From: an uncultured Pseudomonadota bacterium
GTDB taxonomy: Bacteria; Pseudomonadota; Alphaproteobacteria; RF32; CAG-239
DNA length: 49,752 nucleotides
Reading direction: 5' to 3'
NCBI GenBank assembly: GCA_949295995.1
Contig: CASFNK010000041.1
Span: 1-49,752, forward strand
Below, piece after piece: positions 10,592 through 18,905 of the stretch. The stretch's first letter is position 1; the number at the start of each line of letters is the position of its first letter. The notes under the pieces were generated by a model. It was given only the letters and a program-made list of their open reading frames with translations, was not told the origin of the DNA and searched no databases. A program made the position numbers and the translations under genes.

Positions 10592-10618
10592 AAAAGCTCC
10601 CTTAAGAGAGCTTTTATC
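10592..10618. terminator. Bidirectional hairpin between convergent genes
   Basis: Stem AAAAGCTC (10592-10599)/GAGCTTTT (10608-10615), 8-nt loop, with A-rich and T-rich flanks on both sides. It sits between the SpmA-SpmB gene and the convergent ABC exporter. Confidence 0.7.
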
Positions 10619-10621
10619 TTT

Positions 10622-12409
10622 TTATGCGGCTTTTTTTGACTTAAATTGAGCATTATACAAGGCTTTATAAGCACCGTTTTCAATGTTTAACAATTGCTCG
10701 TGCGTCCCTTGTTCCACAATTTCACCATCATTAATTACCACGATAGTGTCGGCATTTTGTACGGTTGACAAGCGGTGAGCAATAACAAATACGGTTCTGT
10801 CTTGCATTAAATTATCAATAGCTTTTTGGACAACCGCTTCGGCTTTGTTGTCAAGTGCGGAAGTTGCCTCATCCAAAATGACCACGGGCGCATTTTTAAT
10901 AAAGGCTCTGGCAATAGCCAAACGTTGGCGTTGTCCCCCTGAGAGCAGAGAGCCTCTTTCCCCGATTTTGGTATCAAGTCCGTCTTTGAGTTCAGAAATA
11001 AATTCGTCCAGACAAGCCATTTTAACGGCTTGAGAGATTTCTTCTTCCGATGCATCTTCTTTACCTAACAAAATATTATCGCGAATGGTACCGGAGAAGA
11101 GGAAGTTGTCTTGGAAGACCACGGCGATATTATCGCGCAGACTTTTCAAAGAAAAATCTCTGATATCTGTTCCGTCAATTGTGATTGAACCACTCTTAAC
11201 ATCGTAAAATCTAGGAATAAGGTTAACGATAGTTGTTTTACCGCCGCCTGAATTTCCGACCAAAGCGATAGTTGAGCCGGATTTAACATTCAGATTAATA
11301 TCCCTTAAGACGGGAATCCCTTCATTATATTCAAAATTAACATGGTTAAATTGAATAGCCTTGTGCACACCGTTTAATTTTTTCGCATTAGGTTTATCGG
11401 TAATGGTCGGCTCAGTTTCCAAAATTTCGACCACGCGTTCGATAGCCAAAAAAGAAACCTGCATAGCATTATAGTTTTTGCCGATACTCTTGATTGGGGT
11501 ATAGAGCATAATTAAAGCAGTGATGAAAGAAACGAAATTACCGCTAGTAATTGTTCCGTTTACAATCAAATAGCTACCATAGCCGATAACGGCACCGATA
11601 CCGATAGAAACGATGATATGCAAAGCAGGTGTCATCCAAGCGGTTTTTTGTACCATTTTAATCATGAGCTTAAACAGATTGCGGAGAGTATCGTCATAAG
11701 TTTTATAAATTTTGCTCTGTAAATTATAGGAGGCAATAGTTTTGTTACCCGAATACGTTTCGGTATAATTGGAAATAATTTTAGCGCCTTCGGCCACACT
11801 TCCCATCACCACGCGTTTAATTCTTCTTCTGACCGAGGACAAAGGGAACAACGCGCAGCCAAGAATAAGAACGGCAATAATAGCGAGTTGCCAAGAATTA
11901 TAAATTAAGACGCAGATAAGAGAAACCGAAGAAAAGAAACGAGAAACGAAAACCTTCAAATTCTCTAACAAACCGGAACAAGCGATATCGCAGTCGGTAT
12001 TAAATCTTTGTACGATAAAACCGGAATTATGTTGATCAAAATAAGCGGTTTGCATGTGCAAGAGTTTTTTATAAAGAGCGCGTTTCAAGTCCTGGTTAAT
12101 TTTGGTTCCGACCCAAGTGTTAAGGTAGGTTGCGGCGTAGTTGAGAAAACCTTGCACCGACGTAAAAGCGATAATCAAAATCGGGATATAAGCGGGAGAA
12201 GAGCTTGATTTATCAACCAAGACCACATCCATATAAGGTTTAAGAGAGAGAGCCACCACCGAGTCTAAAGCCCCGATAGGAATACAAATTAAAACAGCTA
12301 AAATCGCCCGAAACAGGTAAGGCTTAACGAAAGGCCACATTTTTTTATAATGTTCGGTAAATTCAAGTTTTTTAGGCTCTTCATCAATTTGAATTTTATC
12401 TTCAATCAT
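10622..12409 (-). CDS. MsbA-like ABC exporter
   Basis: A 595-aa half-transporter of the MsbA size and layout: six-helix domain with the conserved YFDQHNSGFIVQRFNTD region, then an ATPase domain with Walker A GNSGGGKTT (about residues 383-391), signature LSGGQRQR, Walker B VVILDEATSALD and H-loop VIAHRLST. MsbA flips lipid A-core across the inner membrane; this is the more MsbA-like of the two exporters here, though the substrate is inferred. I chose the second ATG (12409) because AAGGA lies 6 nt before it and directly abuts the first ATG (12415), which is too close to use. The stop lies just after a shared terminator hairpin. Confidence 0.92.
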   Translation of the reverse strand: MIEDKIQIDEEPKKLEFTEHYKKMWPFVKPYLFRAILAVLICIPIGALDSVVALSLKPYMDVVLVDKSSSSPAYIPILIIAFTSVQGFLNYAATYLNTWVGTKINQDLKRALYKKLLHMQTAYFDQHNSGFIVQRFNTDCDIACSGLLENLKVFVSRFFSSVSLICVLIYNSWQLAIIAVLILGCALFPLSSVRRRIKRVVMGSVAEGAKIISNYTETYSGNKTIASYNLQSKIYKTYDDTLRNLFKLMIKMVQKTAWMTPALHIIVSIGIGAVIGYGSYLIVNGTITSGNFVSFITALIMLYTPIKSIGKNYNAMQVSFLAIERVVEILETEPTITDKPNAKKLNGVHKAIQFNHVNFEYNEGIPVLRDINLNVKSGSTIALVGNSGGGKTTIVNLIPRFYDVKSGSITIDGTDIRDFSLKSLRDNIAVVFQDNFLFSGTIRDNILLGKEDASEEEISQAVKMACLDEFISELKDGLDTKIGERGSLLSGGQRQRLAIARAFIKNAPVVILDEATSALDNKAEAVVQKAIDNLMQDRTVFVIAHRLSTVQNADTIVVINDGEIVEQGTHEQLLNIENGAYKALYNAQFKSKKAA

Positions 12410-12468
12410 AGTCATTCCTTACAAATAGAAAGATAAATTATAATAAAAAATTTTATGTTTAATGCAAG

Positions 12469-12978
12469 CTATAAGTGAATAATTCCTAAAAACTGCAAGG
12501 CAGCCACCACAAAACCGATTTGCATAATCAAGACAAAAGCAAATTCAGCCTGATAGCTTTTCTTTTTATTTTTGTGGTGTAAAACTTTTTGGGCGAGTAA
12601 AGCGCCACTCCAACCGCCAAGCATTTCTAAAGCGTGCAGGTTCTTTTCAGGAATACGCCACACACCTTTAATGGCCGCGCGTTTATCAACAAAGTAAGCC
12701 AAATAAGTAACGGGATTGATAACCACAAATTGATAAACTAAAAACAACAGAAGCGTTTTGGGGGCAAAGGGTGTTACTTTGAAATAATGGGTTTCAATAT
12801 AATAAGCTCCCAAAATAACGATTCCAGAATGAAGCAGATAAAAACTGTTTCGTTGCAAAGGTCGGACAAGAAGCAATAATCCGATTAAAATGGCGCTTGC
12901 GGTAATAACCATAAATTTTCTCTGATAAATTAATGATACGTCAGGCATAATAACGGAATAATAAAAAAAAGCAACCAC
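12469..12978 (-). CDS. DUF1294 membrane protein
   Basis: A small four-helix inner-membrane protein. Its C-terminal half has the DUF1294 motif: NPVTYLAYFVDKRAAIKG, then WRIPEKNLHALEMLGGWSGALLAQ and HHKNKKKSYQ. The function of this domain is unknown; in other bacteria it is often fused to a cold-shock domain, which is missing here. The start is uncertain: the frame opens with GTG at 12978, but ATG codons at 12948 and 12912 are alternatives, and the last has the best upstream purines (CAGAGAAA). The gene is on the same strand as the MsbA-like exporter and 53 nt upstream of it. Confidence 0.8.
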   Translation of the reverse strand: MVAFFYYSVIMPDVSLIYQRKFMVITASAILIGLLLLVRPLQRNSFYLLHSGIVILGAYYIETHYFKVTPFAPKTLLLFLVYQFVVINPVTYLAYFVDKRAAIKGVWRIPEKNLHALEMLGGWSGALLAQKVLHHKNKKKSYQAEFAFVLIMQIGFVVAALQFLGIIHL

Positions 12979-13073
12979 CTATCAAATAGTGAATAACTAA
13001 AAAAAGATAATGAGATTTAAAAAAAAGCCTATATATTAAGGTTAACAAAAGGTAAAAATTTGAAGGATAAAAG

Positions 13074-13598
13074 ATGAAAAAACTTCTGACGGCATCTGCA
13101 TATATCTTATTGGCAGCCTGTACGGTTGTCAGTCATCAGGCAATGGAAGAAAATGAGCAATACGAGGTTGATATGCCTTATGTGGAGATGCAGCCTTTAG
13201 ATGAGCAAGAGACAACAGCTGAAGCGTATATTTTGGTCGCCAATCGCACGGTTAATAAGTTATTGGATGAAACATCTGAATATTACGATAAATTACCGCG
13301 TCCGAAAATTTATGTAATGTCGCCGGAAAAGCAAGATGAAAATACGCCCGATGGGATTTATCAAGCGCGTCTTGAGACCATGAAGATTTTGGAAGGCTCA
13401 AAAACCTATACGGTCGTCAACAATTTAAATGATGCGGATTATTATCTGAAAATTTCCGCTAAACCGATTGCCTTGCAAGGAAGCGCAATTCCGGCTATTT
13501 CTTATCACTTAGCCCTCTATTCATCAGACAATACGCCGCTTAAAGAGTGGTCGCAGGTAATTAAACAAGTTCAAAATGACGATAAAAGCTGGTGGTAA
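13074..13598 (+). CDS. Lipoprotein, 174 aa
   Basis: The signal sequence ends in a lipobox LAAC with Cys16, so it should be a lipoprotein anchored in the envelope. The mature part has RPKIYVMSPEKQDENTP, MKILEGSKTYTVVNNL and DADYYLKISAKP. This order of strand, helix and strand matches the C-terminal domain of the next gene (KGLIFISPTEFFNNTSS, then ADFVITPKVLRAKV) and resembles the LpoB/CsgG-type fold, but I cannot name a family with confidence. GAAGGA sits 6 nt before the ATG. The stop overlaps the next gene's GTG, so they are probably translated together. Confidence 0.82.
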   Translation: MKKLLTASAYILLAACTVVSHQAMEENEQYEVDMPYVEMQPLDEQETTAEAYILVANRTVNKLLDETSEYYDKLPRPKIYVMSPEKQDENTPDGIYQARLETMKILEGSKTYTVVNNLNDADYYLKISAKPIALQGSAIPAISYHLALYSSDNTPLKEWSQVIKQVQNDDKSWW

Positions 13599-14707
13599 AG
13601 TTGCGATTCTTAATTGCTTTAGGAACAGCCTTATTGGGTGCGTCTTTAGTCCAAGCTGCTGAAGAAGATGTTTCCTTAGATACGTCGTCTTTGGAGAGTG
13701 ATGTTGTCTCGGTTTATGGCACGGATTGTGAGAAAATAAAAGCCGGCGAGGCCCGCTCAACGGTACGTGTCCGCGTAACGGATAAAGCAAGTTATTTGGC
13801 GGTTAGTTCTTTACCAGATTTAAAAAATGCCCATGTTGAGTTAAACGATCATGACTTTAATGTTATGGTCTATAATTTGGTTGATAACAGTATTGAAGAT
13901 ATGGCTATCCGCACCACCAAGCAAACTTCGGATGAAATTTGTGTTGAAGTAACGGGCTATATTTCAGGCAAAAACATTTTTGCCGCTATTGATGAGGCTT
14001 TAAATCGTCAAAAAAATGCATCCCAGCCTGAAGAAGAAATAAATGAATTTCAGCAGGATATTGAGCAATTAGAGGAACAAAATCCGGTTGCCCAAGAAAA
14101 ACAAGCCGCAGAAGTAGCTGTTTCGCAAAAACAAGCTCTCTATGCACCGGAAACGCAGCCGGACGAAGTTCAACAAGAAATTCCGCAAACGATTGAAGAA
14201 CCTTCTTCATCGCAAGAGGATGATTATTTAGCGGCCAAAGCGGCTAGCAAAGGGCTGATTTTTATTTCGCCGACAGAGTTTTTCAATAACACTTCCTCAG
14301 CCAAATATTCAGAAATTCTGCGTGAGATGTTTGTCAAAAGCGAGTATTTTTATATTACCGATAAAAAAGAATTGGCGGATTTTGTGATAACGCCGAAAGT
14401 TTTGCGTGCCAAAGTTGACCCGATAAATGCCGAAACCAACCGCTTGCAAATGGTTATTTCACTTGAGAGTTATAATTCGGCAACGGAAGAAAACGATACC
14501 GAACACCAAAATCGCTTTGTTTTATTTAATTCAACCGAGGACGAGCAAGAAGTTGCCTCTAAATTGATGAAACAACTTTTTGCCAAAGCGGCGGATAAAA
14601 TCATTACCGAACTGGAGATTAAACAGCGCAAAAAGAATAATGACGCCGGATTGCCGCCGATTATAACGCCGGTGTCGAACTCTCCAGCAAAGACGGGTGC
14701 TCTTTAA
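13592..14707 (+). CDS. Exported protein, 371 aa, paired with the lipoprotein
   Basis: A cleavable signal peptide (RFLIALGTALLGASLVQA|AEED) directs it to the periplasm. Domain A (about residues 30-140) has VRVRVTDKASYLAV and ends EICVEVTGYISGKNIFAAI. A Gln/Glu-rich linker with coiled-coil character follows (about 150-210). Domain B (about 220-350) resembles the preceding lipoprotein. I cannot name the function; a structural or regulatory envelope role is a guess. The GTG at 13592 gives a 7-bp overlap with the lipoprotein gene, and a TTG at 13601 would also keep the signal peptide. The 3' end overlaps the convergent gene for 47 bp (14661-14707). Confidence 0.78.
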   Translation: MVKLRFLIALGTALLGASLVQAAEEDVSLDTSSLESDVVSVYGTDCEKIKAGEARSTVRVRVTDKASYLAVSSLPDLKNAHVELNDHDFNVMVYNLVDNSIEDMAIRTTKQTSDEICVEVTGYISGKNIFAAIDEALNRQKNASQPEEEINEFQQDIEQLEEQNPVAQEKQAAEVAVSQKQALYAPETQPDEVQQEIPQTIEEPSSSQEDDYLAAKAASKGLIFISPTEFFNNTSSAKYSEILREMFVKSEYFYITDKKELADFVITPKVLRAKVDPINAETNRLQMVISLESYNSATEENDTEHQNRFVLFNSTEDEQEVASKLMKQLFAKAADKIITELEIKQRKKNNDAGLPPIITPVSNSPAKTGAL

Positions 14708-15479
14708 TTGAGCGAACCACATAGCACAAGTTGTTAAATCTGGGGAGTGATTTTGCCGCGCAATAAGCGGTAATTTGCATTTCGAGCTTGTTGCGTAAAA
14801 CTTCCCTGTCGCCGGCCTCATCTCCGACATAGACCACAACTTCTAAATCTGTAAAACCTCTGTCTGTATAAAGGTTAAAATCAAGGTTCAAGACCACATC
14901 TTTAATCATATTGATTAAAGTTTTTTGCAAAGTTTTGAAATGCTCAAGCGCATTCAGATATTTGAAGACATTAATAAATTCCTGCAGGGCTTTTTTTCTA
15001 TCAAAATTTGCATCGCAAACGGAGATTCTCTCCAGATAATCAAGATTGCCGACGATGGCCGCATATTTAATCATCTGAGCAAAAAAGATATTGATAAAAC
15101 TTTTTGTGGCGTCAAATTTCGGCTTGAGCAAAATTCCGGCCATATCGGTAAGCCCGAGATTGATAAGGTTTGAGATAAATAAAGCCTCCATAGCCGGAGA
15201 CATATCGCCGCCCAAATCCCAAATCTTATAGGCAAGGGCTTTGGCTTTTTGTTGCTCGCCGCGCATAATCTGCTCTTGCATGAGTAAAATCAAGCCGTTG
15301 ATGTCGTTAGGATTTTCTTTAATCAAGTGATAGAGTTGCTTTTCTAAGTTCAAAATTTCATCTTGTTGAGAATAGTTTAGTTTTACCAAGAGCTTATAAA
15401 TTGTCGGAAAACTCGTAATCGGCAATTCTCCGACTTGGGCATGAATAGGTTGTGTTAATTGGTTTTGTTCATCACTCAT
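14661..15479 (-). CDS. Orphan helical (TPR-like) protein, 272 aa
   Basis: No signal peptide or membrane segment. The helical middle, with LYHLIKENPNDINGLILLMQEQIMRGEQQKAKALAYKIWDLG, looks like TPR units. The C-terminal part has DLEVVVYVGDEAGDREVLRNKLEMQITAY, possibly a small alpha/beta domain. I do not recognise a family. AAAAGGA precedes the ATG. The last 47 bp overlap the convergent exported-protein gene on the other strand; both frames stay intact through the overlap, so one start or stop is not obviously wrong. It lies 56 nt downstream of dtd on the same strand and may be cotranscribed with it. Confidence 0.72.
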   Translation of the reverse strand: MSDEQNQLTQPIHAQVGELPITSFPTIYKLLVKLNYSQQDEILNLEKQLYHLIKENPNDINGLILLMQEQIMRGEQQKAKALAYKIWDLGGDMSPAMEALFISNLINLGLTDMAGILLKPKFDATKSFINIFFAQMIKYAAIVGNLDYLERISVCDANFDRKKALQEFINVFKYLNALEHFKTLQKTLINMIKDVVLNLDFNLYTDRGFTDLEVVVYVGDEAGDREVLRNKLEMQITAYCAAKSLPRFNNLCYVVRSIKEHPSLLESSTPAL

Positions 15480-15535
15480 CTTAAAAATCCTTTTAGTTGG
15501 AACAAGAATAAGTCAAAAAGGTTAAAATTTATTTT

Positions 15536-15973
15536 TTATTTTTCCAAAATAAAGGTGCAAGGTCCATCATTGACCAAAGACACCAACATCTCCGCCTGAA
15601 AAATTCCGGTTTCGACTTTGATGTTGTGGTTTTTCAGTTGTTGCACAAAATGTTCATATAATGGTTTAGCCTCTTCGGGACGTGCGGCAGTTTCAAATCC
15701 GGGGCGATTCCCGCGAGATGTATCTCCGACTAATGTGAATTGTGAAATAGCTAAAATTTCTCCGCTGACATCTTGAATAGAGAGGTTCATTTTTCCGTCA
15801 TCATCTTCAAAAATACGCAAATTGGCAACTTTTTTAGCCAAATAATCGGCTTGTTGCGAGGTGTCGCCTTTTTGCACGCCGATAAACAGCAAAAATCCCT
15901 TAGCGATTTTGCCGACAATTTGTTGCTTTACCTCGACTGATGCCGAAGTTACTCTTTGTACCAGAATTTTCAT
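15536..15973 (-). CDS. dtd: D-aminoacyl-tRNA deacylase
   Basis: Removes D-amino acids (and Gly from tRNA-Ala) that were wrongly attached to tRNA. The 145-aa length is normal for DTD. The family's two active-site motifs are visible: ISQFTLVGDTSRGNRPGF, matching SQFTLxxxxxxGxRPxF, and NDGPCTF near the C-terminus, where the usual Gly-Pro-Val-Thr reads Gly-Pro-Cys-Thr. I start at MKILVQRV, the usual N-terminus of the family; the frame stays open five codons further, to a TTG at 15988. No strong ribosome binding site is visible for either. Confidence 0.93.
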   Translation of the reverse strand: MKILVQRVTSASVEVKQQIVGKIAKGFLLFIGVQKGDTSQQADYLAKKVANLRIFEDDDGKMNLSIQDVSGEILAISQFTLVGDTSRGNRPGFETAARPEEAKPLYEHFVQQLKNHNIKVETGIFQAEMLVSLVNDGPCTFILEK

Positions 15974-16013
15974 TGTTAGACATACCAAGTTATTATTTTA
16001 TAACCTTATGATA

Positions 16014-16042
16014 TTGCAATAATCTTTAAGATAAATTAAAAT
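16014..16042 (+). promoter_or_regulatory. Candidate sigma-70 promoter for the hydrolase lipoprotein
   Basis: TTGCAA (16014-16019), 17-nt spacer, TAAAAT (16037-16042), 33 bases before the ATG at 16076. Confidence 0.45.
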
Positions 16043-16075
16043 TCACGCAATTAATAAAATTTATGGACTAAACCG

Positions 16076-17326
16076 ATGAGAAAAATATTAATAGTTTTGA
16101 TGATGATGAGTTTGAGCGGTTGCGCCTCTTTTGGCAGAGGAGTAGCCGAAGCCTTGTTAAACGACCAAAAGGAAGACACACGCCAGTGTGAAATTCAAGG
16201 CACGCCCTTACCCGGAATCAACGATATGTTTAAGCACAACAAAGTTGTAAAAGTAATGATGGTTCACGGGGTTGGCACCCATACCCCGGGATATGCCACG
16301 CGTATTCGGGAGAATTTGGCAAAGAGTATGGGGTTGAATGTTTTCTCACGCCGAGATAAAAATATTGTCTTGATTGACCCTGGTGATAAAAAGACCGAAA
16401 TCGGCAATTTACGAGTTACGCGTATGCAAAATGAAACCGGCTCAAAAGATTTGATTTTTTATGAATTGACTTGGTCGGTAAATACATCTGCTCAAAAGCG
16501 CATTTTAGACTATGATACTTCGGGGCTTTATGAGCATAAAAGAGCCGCTTTTAACCATACCATGAAAAAGTTTTTGGACGATGTTATTCCCGACCCTGAA
16601 ATTTATGTAACCGATAACAATAACCATATCTTAAATGCGACCAAACAATCCACCTGTTGGATGTTAAGTCGTTCTTGGGAACGGCTTGAACCAAACAAAA
16701 AACAGGTTTGCACAGTTTCTTCATATAACCAAATCAAAGACTTAACGCGAGATAACATCATTTTCATTACCCATAGCTTAGGCAGTAAAATATTAATGGA
16801 TAGCTTAACCGACATCGTCAACACGGTTGCAGCCCTTGATGCGCAACAACAAATCAAACAACGTGCCGATGTCCGGTTGATTTTGGAGGAGCTGCAAAAC
16901 AAAGAGATGACGGTATTTATGCTGGCAAACCAATTACCTCTGTTGCAAATTGCCGGTCCGCAACCTCAAGTAACCGGACAAATTCCGTCTTATTGCACCA
17001 AGAAAGGCAAAAACTATCAAAGCCGTGTATTCAAGCGTATAAATATTGTGGCGTTTTCCGACCCAAATGATTTGTTGAGCTATGGTCTGCCGCAAGAATT
17101 TGTAGATAATCACATTGATTCGAGAATGTGTCCTGAGGTAACCAATGTCAATATCAACATTGCCGAAGAAATATCGGTATTTGGAGCCGGTGTGGTCAAT
17201 CCGGTTACGGCGCATACCGAATATGACAATGACGGCCGAGTGATAGAAATGATTGCCAACGGCACGCAAAACCTCAAAGATAATGAAATCTTATCGCAAA
17301 GGTGTCGTTTTACCTATTTTAAGTAG
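16076..17326 (+). CDS. Lipoprotein with alpha/beta-hydrolase fold
   Basis: A lipobox ends at LSGC (Cys16), so the protein should be lipid-anchored. The hydrolase features are the oxyanion strand VMMVHGVGTH (about residues 60-69) and the nucleophile elbow ITHSLGSK with Ser234. The likely acid is in AFSDPNDLLSYGLP and the likely histidine in NPVTAHTEY. This gives a plausible Ser-Asp-His triad for an esterase or lipase, with unknown substrate. There is no close match to a named family that I can recognise. It is transcribed alone, between its own promoter and terminator, and precedes the Bat operon. Confidence 0.83.
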   Translation: MRKILIVLMMMSLSGCASFGRGVAEALLNDQKEDTRQCEIQGTPLPGINDMFKHNKVVKVMMVHGVGTHTPGYATRIRENLAKSMGLNVFSRRDKNIVLIDPGDKKTEIGNLRVTRMQNETGSKDLIFYELTWSVNTSAQKRILDYDTSGLYEHKRAAFNHTMKKFLDDVIPDPEIYVTDNNNHILNATKQSTCWMLSRSWERLEPNKKQVCTVSSYNQIKDLTRDNIIFITHSLGSKILMDSLTDIVNTVAALDAQQQIKQRADVRLILEELQNKEMTVFMLANQLPLLQIAGPQPQVTGQIPSYCTKKGKNYQSRVFKRINIVAFSDPNDLLSYGLPQEFVDNHIDSRMCPEVTNVNINIAEEISVFGAGVVNPVTAHTEYDNDGRVIEMIANGTQNLKDNEILSQRCRFTYFK

Positions 17327-17330
17327 GAAG

Positions 17331-17363
17331 TAAGGGCAATAAAAGTTGCCCTTAATCATTTTG
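17331..17363 (+). terminator. Hairpin terminator
   Basis: Stem TAAGGGCAA (17331-17339)/TTGCCCTTA (17346-17354), 6-nt loop, T-rich tail. It separates the hydrolase gene from the Bat operon. Confidence 0.75.
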
Positions 17364-17439
17364 TGATTCTTTATTTGTTCGGGTTGATTTTTAAGGATGA
17401 AACGCTTAAATTTATAAAAGCGAAGAAAGGAAGAAAGCA

Positions 17440-17901
17440 ATGCCTCAACTGCAAGATAATTTACCCGAATTACGAGATATCCATTTGCCCGATGGTGTTT
17501 CGGCTTTCCCTCTGGCTTATGGCTGGTGGGTGATTGGGCTCAGTATCATTGGGACGATTGTGCTCATCAAAGTTATCTTGTATTTGCGCCGCAAAAGCAA
17601 AAAACGCTATGCTCGAAAATTAATTGAAGCCATATCTGAAAGCAATCCCGTCTTGGCCGCCAAACAAGCATCCGAAATTCTGCGCCGAATTTGTGTCCTG
17701 AAATATCCTAAAGCGGCCACTCTCTATGGACAAGATTGGCTTGATTTTTTGCACCTCCATTGCCGCCAAAAATTAAATGAAGCAGAAGCAGGCTTGTTGT
17801 TAAATGCCCCTTATATGAATGAGAATGCCAAGGGCTATGGCACAAAAGAGATAAAAGAAATCAAACAATTTTGCATTTCATGGATAGGAGAAAATCTATG
17901 A
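17440..17901 (+). CDS. DUF4381 membrane protein, first gene of the Bat operon
   Basis: A 153-aa protein with a membrane helix near residues 28-48, preceded by LPELRDIHLPDGVSAFPLAYGWW, a typical DUF4381 N-terminus (LRDIHLPxxVxxWPPAxGWW-like). The C-terminal half is helical (KLIEAISESNPVLAAKQASEILRRICVLKYP). DUF4381 genes usually sit between a DUF58 protein and the VWA genes of the Bat cluster, as here with batA. Its stop overlaps batA as ATGA (17898-17901). AGAAAGGAAGAAAGCA precedes the ATG. Confidence 0.88.
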   Translation: MPQLQDNLPELRDIHLPDGVSAFPLAYGWWVIGLSIIGTIVLIKVILYLRRKSKKRYARKLIEAISESNPVLAAKQASEILRRICVLKYPKAATLYGQDWLDFLHLHCRQKLNEAEAGLLLNAPYMNENAKGYGTKEIKEIKQFCISWIGENL

Positions 17902-18902
17902 TACATATTGCCTATCCCTTAATGTTTTTGTTGCTCTTGCTGCCTTTTGTCGTACGCTATTTATTTTCTCCCCTAAAAGGAATGCATGGCGACGCTCTGC
18001 ACGTTCCTTTTTTGAAAGATTTAGCCAATATTAATCTGAAGTCGGGAAGCGTTTGGGGGCAAGTCAATGTAAGCGATTCTTCAAAACTCTCGCTTCATTT
18101 TTGGGAGTTGTTTGCCGTCTTTGCTTTATTGGTTTGTGCCATGTCTCGCCCGCAATGGGTCGGAGAGCCGATTCGTATCCATAGCCAAAGCCGAGATGTC
18201 TTGCTGGTGATGGATATTTCAAATTCTATGGAAGAACCTGATTTTGTGATAAATCGTCGTCCGGTAAGTAGGCTGAATGCCGTTAAAAAAGTTGCCGGCG
18301 AATTTATCGACCGCCGTGCCGATGACAGAATAGGGCTGATATTGTTTGGCACAAGGGCTTATCTGCAATCCCCGATTACTTATGATAAAGCCGCTGTTAA
18401 GCAAATTCTCTATTCCATGCAGGCAGGAATGGCCGGAAATTCCACGGCTATAGGTGATGCTCTGGGCTTGGCACTCAAAAGCCTGAAAGATAGTCCCAAT
18501 GCGCAAGATAAAGTCATCATTCTTTTGACCGATGGCGAGAATAACGACGGTGCAATAACTTTGCCTCAAGCTATCAAATTAGCCAAAGAAGCCGGAGTAA
18601 AAATTTACACAATCGGCGTTGGGGGAGATAGAAGAGACTTTTCCTCTTTCTTTGGACTAAGATTGGGTGGCGAGGTAGATGAAGCCGGCCTTAAACAAAT
18701 TGCTGATGACACTTCAGGCACTTATTTCCGTGCCCGCGATACCGAGAGCTTGCAGCAAGTTTATGCCGCCATTGATGAGCTTGAACCCACCCAAAATGAA
18801 GATAACTTTGTTCAAGAGACCAAAGAATATTACTATATTCCGTTGTTAGCGGCGTTAATTTTGGGAATGCTTTTGGTATGGCAAATCAGAAAGGGAAGAT
18901 AA
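17898..18902 (+). CDS. batA: BatA-like von Willebrand A membrane protein
   Basis: Membrane helices lie near residues 5-22, 68-84 and at the C-terminus (about 312-328), with the VWA domain between the second and third. The metal-ion site is complete: Asp106-x-Ser108-x-Ser110 in VMDISNSM, and LLTDGENNDGA further on. The domain should bind Mg2+ and a protein ligand. In Bacteroides the Bat genes are linked to aerotolerance. I start at 17898 because TAGGAG lies 8 nt before the ATG and the ATGA overlap couples it to DUF4381; the frame itself stays open to a TTG at 17871. Confidence 0.92.
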   Translation: MIHIAYPLMFLLLLLPFVVRYLFSPLKGMHGDALHVPFLKDLANINLKSGSVWGQVNVSDSSKLSLHFWELFAVFALLVCAMSRPQWVGEPIRIHSQSRDVLLVMDISNSMEEPDFVINRRPVSRLNAVKKVAGEFIDRRADDRIGLILFGTRAYLQSPITYDKAAVKQILYSMQAGMAGNSTAIGDALGLALKSLKDSPNAQDKVIILLTDGENNDGAITLPQAIKLAKEAGVKIYTIGVGGDRRDFSSFFGLRLGGEVDEAGLKQIADDTSGTYFRARDTESLQQVYAAIDELEPTQNEDNFVQETKEYYYIPLLAALILGMLLVWQIRKGR

Positions 18903-18905
18903 AAA

